Shown: positions 6,222-8,920 of the stretch, piece by piece
Numbering within the stretch: the first letter of the stretch is position 1
How the letters are laid out: each line of letters opens with the position of its first letter
Source of the DNA: GYS-P2D sp964489125
Lineage (GTDB): Bacteria > Bacteroidota > Bacteroidia > Chitinophagales > Saprospiraceae
Reading direction: 5' to 3'
Length of the DNA: 8,920 nucleotides
NCBI GenBank assembly: GCA_964489125.1
Contig: CAZAXY010000129.1
Coordinates: 1 to 8,920, forward strand
The notes under the pieces: model-generated
What the model was told of the DNA's origin: nothing
What the model saw: only the letters and a program-made list of their open reading frames with translations
Databases searched by the model: none
Program-made: the position numbers and the translations under genes

Positions 6222-8920
6222 CTAGTTCTTCAAGTCCGTCTCCCCAAACTCCCCATAACCTTGATGGATTCCTTTGGCAATAGCGGGTACACCATCGGTC
6301 ATCCAAGGGGGCATCGGCTTATCCTTGAGATAGTGATCAAAAAACTGCTGCATCCGAATATTAAAATCTAAGCGGTTCTGCCATTTTACTGGCCAGTGCG
6401 GTTCTTTATTGTAGTTGAGGAACCAGGTCTTTTTTCCTAACCGTCGCAAGGCCATGAAATACTCGATCCCTTGATACCAAGGCACAGCACCATCCTCGTC
6501 ATTGTGTAATATGAGTACCGGCGTCGTAACCTTATCTGTATTGAATATCGGAGAGTTCTCGAGGTATAGCTCAGGCTTATCCCAGAGCGTGCCTCCTATT
6601 CTACTCTGCGTGTGCTCATACTGAAACATACGGCTCATACCTGATCCCCAGCGTATCCCGCCATAAGCACTGATCATATTCACTACGGGCGCTCCCGCCT
6701 CAGCACATCTGAATTTATCCGTCTTAGTCAGTAAGTGTGCGATCTGGTATCCTCCCCAGCTATGGCCTTGGACGCCGATGCGGTCTGTGTCCACCCAACT
6801 GTTCTGTGATAAGGCTTCTACGCCGGACATCACAGCGTTGTAGCAACTCTTACCGGGATAGCCAACCTCATAGGGTACATCCGGATTAAAGATCACATAT
6901 CCCTGATTGGCATAATAAGCATATCCGATGGTACTCCGTCCAGCAAAAGGAGCGCCATGTCGATGCAACCGATCTGAACTGCGCTCATAGAAATTGACGA
7001 TGACGGGATACTTCTGAGCAGGATCAAAGTCATCTGGCTTAACCAATAGCCCTCGGAGCTCATTACCATTATAATCTGTCCACTCCATCAATTCGATAGT
7101 ACCCCAGCGGTAATCAGCTTGCTGGGGATTGGCATGTGAGATCTGTTGTTCCTGATCGAACATCAAGCTATTCACTTGTAGATCGGGAAACTGGGAGAAA
7201 GACTGTTTCGTATATAGAATTTCTTCGCTGTTTTTTGCTTGAGTTACTCCGGTGCTATAAGAGACATCATCTCTTATAAATTCTTGGAAAGATTCATTCT
7301 GAGGATTATATAGGCCAAATCCACTGGACTTATCATCCTCATCAAATATTCTAATAAGCCATTTGTCATCGGTTGACATGCGCCGATCATCAGGATCAAG
7401 GTGTACATAGCGATGTACCAGATGATCGCTTCTGCCATTAGTCAATCGTATCGGATCTTGAGCTCCTGTTGGATCCAACTTCCATAGATCATATCTGTCA
7501 TAGACAATGAATGATTCATCATCTACGGTCCAACCAGCAGAGCCATACGAATTAGGGTGACGAGGGCTGTCATTGAGTTCATTGTAGAATACACCTGTGC
7601 TGTTGGATGTGAGCTGATTCAATTCTTTCAACTGCGTGTTATAGTTGTACCATGCGGTATCTGATGCGCTATACCAATAAAAGTGGGTGCCATCTGGGGA
7701 CACTGACGGCCTGCCATGGAGGCCTTCTCCGATCAGCTCTTGTGCGCCTGTTGCAACATCTACGGCATATAGATCTTTGAGGGCATAGCCATCCCAACTG
7801 ATGTTTCTCTGATACTTAGCTTCGTGATAAGCCAGCGCATAACTCCCATTGTGGTCACGATCCATCACTACTTTAGGCGTTGTTGCCGATCCTAACAGGC
7901 TTGTCTGATTCGTTGCTGTATGATATACCGAGAGGTAGCTTTTCTTCTTTTCGTCATCCAGGTTGTTCTCTTGTTGCGTATACAGCAAGTCATCTGTATG
8001 ACTCCATACCTCTACATGTACTATTTCATCCGGCAGCAAAGACGTGTCTTGCAATATGGGTTTTTCATTGATGCCAAAGAATAGGCGACTAGCATCTTCT
8101 GAAAAGTACAGCTTTTGATGCTGACTAATTTGCCAGTCTGTGCCGAGATAGTTGGACTGAGGATCAGCAATCACCGTAGCAGATTGAGCATACTTAGATT
8201 TATAAAATAGCTCAAAAGGTTCTATGCGTCTATCGGTTGTATCTCGATTCAGTAAGAATGCTACCTGCTCGCCTGCATTATCTATGACCAAATTATGAAA
8301 GTCGCCATGGGTGCTTATTATAGAGTGTTCAGTTCCAGCAGTTGTCAGATTCTTCAAGAATAAAGTGGAGGTATCATTGTCTGCAACTCCAGTGGTATGA
8401 TAGAGGAGTTGTTGAGCCTCTGCAGCAAAAAGATACTCCTTCACATAGTGTAAAGTGTCCGTTAGACCCTGCTGTATATCTATTACCAGTAATCGAGTCC
8501 CATTATCTTCTGTCTCTTTTTTTATCTCGATCATTGTCTCATCGGAGGAGGTATCTTTTGCCATTTCTTTATCTTCCAGTAATACAGCGACCATACCGCC
8601 CCATTCCTCGGGTATTTTGTATGATTTTACATTAGGTACCTTGCTCAAGGTCTTAGTCCTCAGGTTGAACATACCCAGCGTATCTCCTGGCAGTTCATCC
8701 TTGTCAACGTCCATCCGCTTCATGTTGCGAATACTATCTTCTGCAGGCTTGATAATAAAATAGAGCGCATGATTCTCATAGTCTATTTGCACATCTTCTG
8801 CTCGGTCAAAAGTGTGCTCTTCACCCGTTTGGGTATGGTGTAATTTCAGGATCTTGTCTCCTCGTTCCACCTCAAGGCCATAAGTGACCCACTCCCCATT
8901 CGTGCTAATCGCACTATTCG
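6222..8920 (-). CDS. S9 family prolyl oligopeptidase-type serine peptidase, N-terminus beyond window
   Basis: The frame runs from the right edge to TAG at 6224-6222, about 899 visible residues. A GTG at 8870-8868 is internal: 16 upstream codons read on without a stop and include SAISTNGEWVTYGLEVERGD, a typical first propeller strand of S9 enzymes. Numbering from that GTG, residues 1 to about 590 form the degenerate beta-propeller (for example VSPDGTHFYWYS). Residues about 593-860 form the alpha/beta hydrolase domain (PF00326). The catalytic triad is complete: Ser704 in GHSWGG (codon 6761-6759), Asp793 in HNDEDGAVPW (6494-6492) and His825 in NKEPHWPV (6398-6396). The Asp-His distance of 32 matches that of dipeptidyl peptidase IV. 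The substrate should be peptides or short polypeptides. YGGIRWGSGMSRMFQYEH and PELYLENSPIF match the large S9 subgroup common in Bacteroidota. Such proteins are usually exported, but the signal peptide is not in view. Confidence 0.92.
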   Translation of the reverse strand, partial: NSAISTNGEWVTYGLEVERGDKILKLHHTQTGEEHTFDRAEDVQIDYENHALYFIIKPAEDSIRNMKRMDVDKDELPGDTLGMFNLRTKTLSKVPNVKSYKIPEEWGGMVAVLLEDKEMAKDTSSDETMIEIKKETEDNGTRLLVIDIQQGLTDTLHYVKEYLFAAEAQQLLYHTTGVADNDTSTLFLKNLTTAGTEHSIISTHGDFHNLVIDNAGEQVAFLLNRDTTDRRIEPFELFYKSKYAQSATVIADPQSNYLGTDWQISQHQKLYFSEDASRLFFGINEKPILQDTSLLPDEIVHVEVWSHTDDLLYTQQENNLDDEKKKSYLSVYHTATNQTSLLGSATTPKVVMDRDHNGSYALAYHEAKYQRNISWDGYALKDLYAVDVATGAQELIGEGLHGRPSVSPDGTHFYWYSASDTAWYNYNTQLKELNQLTSNSTGVFYNELNDSPRHPNSYGSAGWTVDDESFIVYDRYDLWKLDPTGAQDPIRLTNGRSDHLVHRYVHLDPDDRRMSTDDKWLIRIFDEDDKSSGFGLYNPQNESFQEFIRDDVSYSTGVTQAKNSEEILYTKQSFSQFPDLQVNSLMFDQEQQISHANPQQADYRWGTIELMEWTDYNGNELRGLLVKPDDFDPAQKYPVIVNFYERSSDRLHRHGAPFAGRSTIGYAYYANQGYVIFNPDVPYEVGYPGKSCYNAVMSGVEALSQNSWVDTDRIGVQGHSWGGYQIAHLLTKTDKFRCAEAGAPVVNMISAYGGIRWGSGMSRMFQYEHTQSRIGGTLWDKPELYLENSPIFNTDKVTTPVLILHNDEDGAVPWYQGIEYFMALRRLGKKTWFLNYNKEPHWPVKWQNRLDFNIRMQQFFDHYLKDKPMPPWMTDGVPAIAKGIHQGYGEFGETDLKN

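Noticed and set aside
5954..6371. Short plus-strand frames antisense to the DUF3800 gene start and the peptidase end
   Set aside because: They overlap well-supported minus-strand coding sequence and have no start context or homology that I can recognise.
8342..8763. Two overlapping plus-strand frames of about 100 codons
   Set aside because: Both are antisense to the clearly coding S9 peptidase; their Ser- and Leu-rich translations have no domain character.
1..8920. CRISPR array, tRNA, rRNA or insertion sequence
   Set aside because: Reading both strands I found no regularly spaced repeats, cloverleaf-like sequence, rRNA motifs or transposase; only the pair of 35-nt repeats recurs.

Overview
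The window looks like a chromosomal stretch from a member of the Bacteroidota, probably a Saprospiria- or Cytophagia-type lineage; the finer placement is a guess. The evidence is the gene content: an S9 peptidase of the type common in that phylum, a single-POTRA Omp85-like protein and a secreted Asp-box propeller. Supporting signs are weak or absent Shine-Dalgarno sequences and a TAnnTTTG promoter element. Every gene I can support lies on the minus strand, so transcription runs from right to left.

Layout from right to left. (i) 8920-6222: a very large S9 (prolyl oligopeptidase) serine peptidase with a complete Ser/Asp/His triad; its N-terminus lies beyond the right edge. (ii) 6129-5473: a DUF3800 protein, AT-richer than its neighbours, with its own TAnnTTTG element. 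(iii) 5472-5080: an AT-rich non-coding stretch holding a very strong intrinsic terminator that faces the plus strand, although no plus-strand gene precedes it. (iv) 5079-4980: an assembly gap of 100 N. (v) 4979-3576: a TPR protein whose N-terminus is lost in the gap. (vi) 3575-3193: a 383-bp spacer with a dispersed repeat, a GC-rich foldable block and a near-consensus promoter for the next gene. (vii) 3192-2203: a secreted Asp-box (BNR) beta-propeller protein. (viii) 2040-625: a BamA/TamA-like outer membrane protein with one POTRA domain. (ix) 624-357: a spacer carrying the second copy of the dispersed repeat. (x) 356-1: the N-terminal part of a DUF302 protein.

Most genes look like ordinary cell-envelope, secretion and peptide-turnover functions and are not obviously one pathway; spacers of 92 to 393 bp argue against a single tight operon. 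The least ordinary part is 5080-6221, where a DUF3800 gene with lower GC converges on an orphan plus-strand terminator beside a contig break. That is the best candidate for an accessory insertion, possibly with a small RNA, but the sequence does not prove a new system. Three gene starts need care: the TPR gene and the peptidase extend past their first visible start codons, and the outer membrane protein is probably shorter than its longest open frame.
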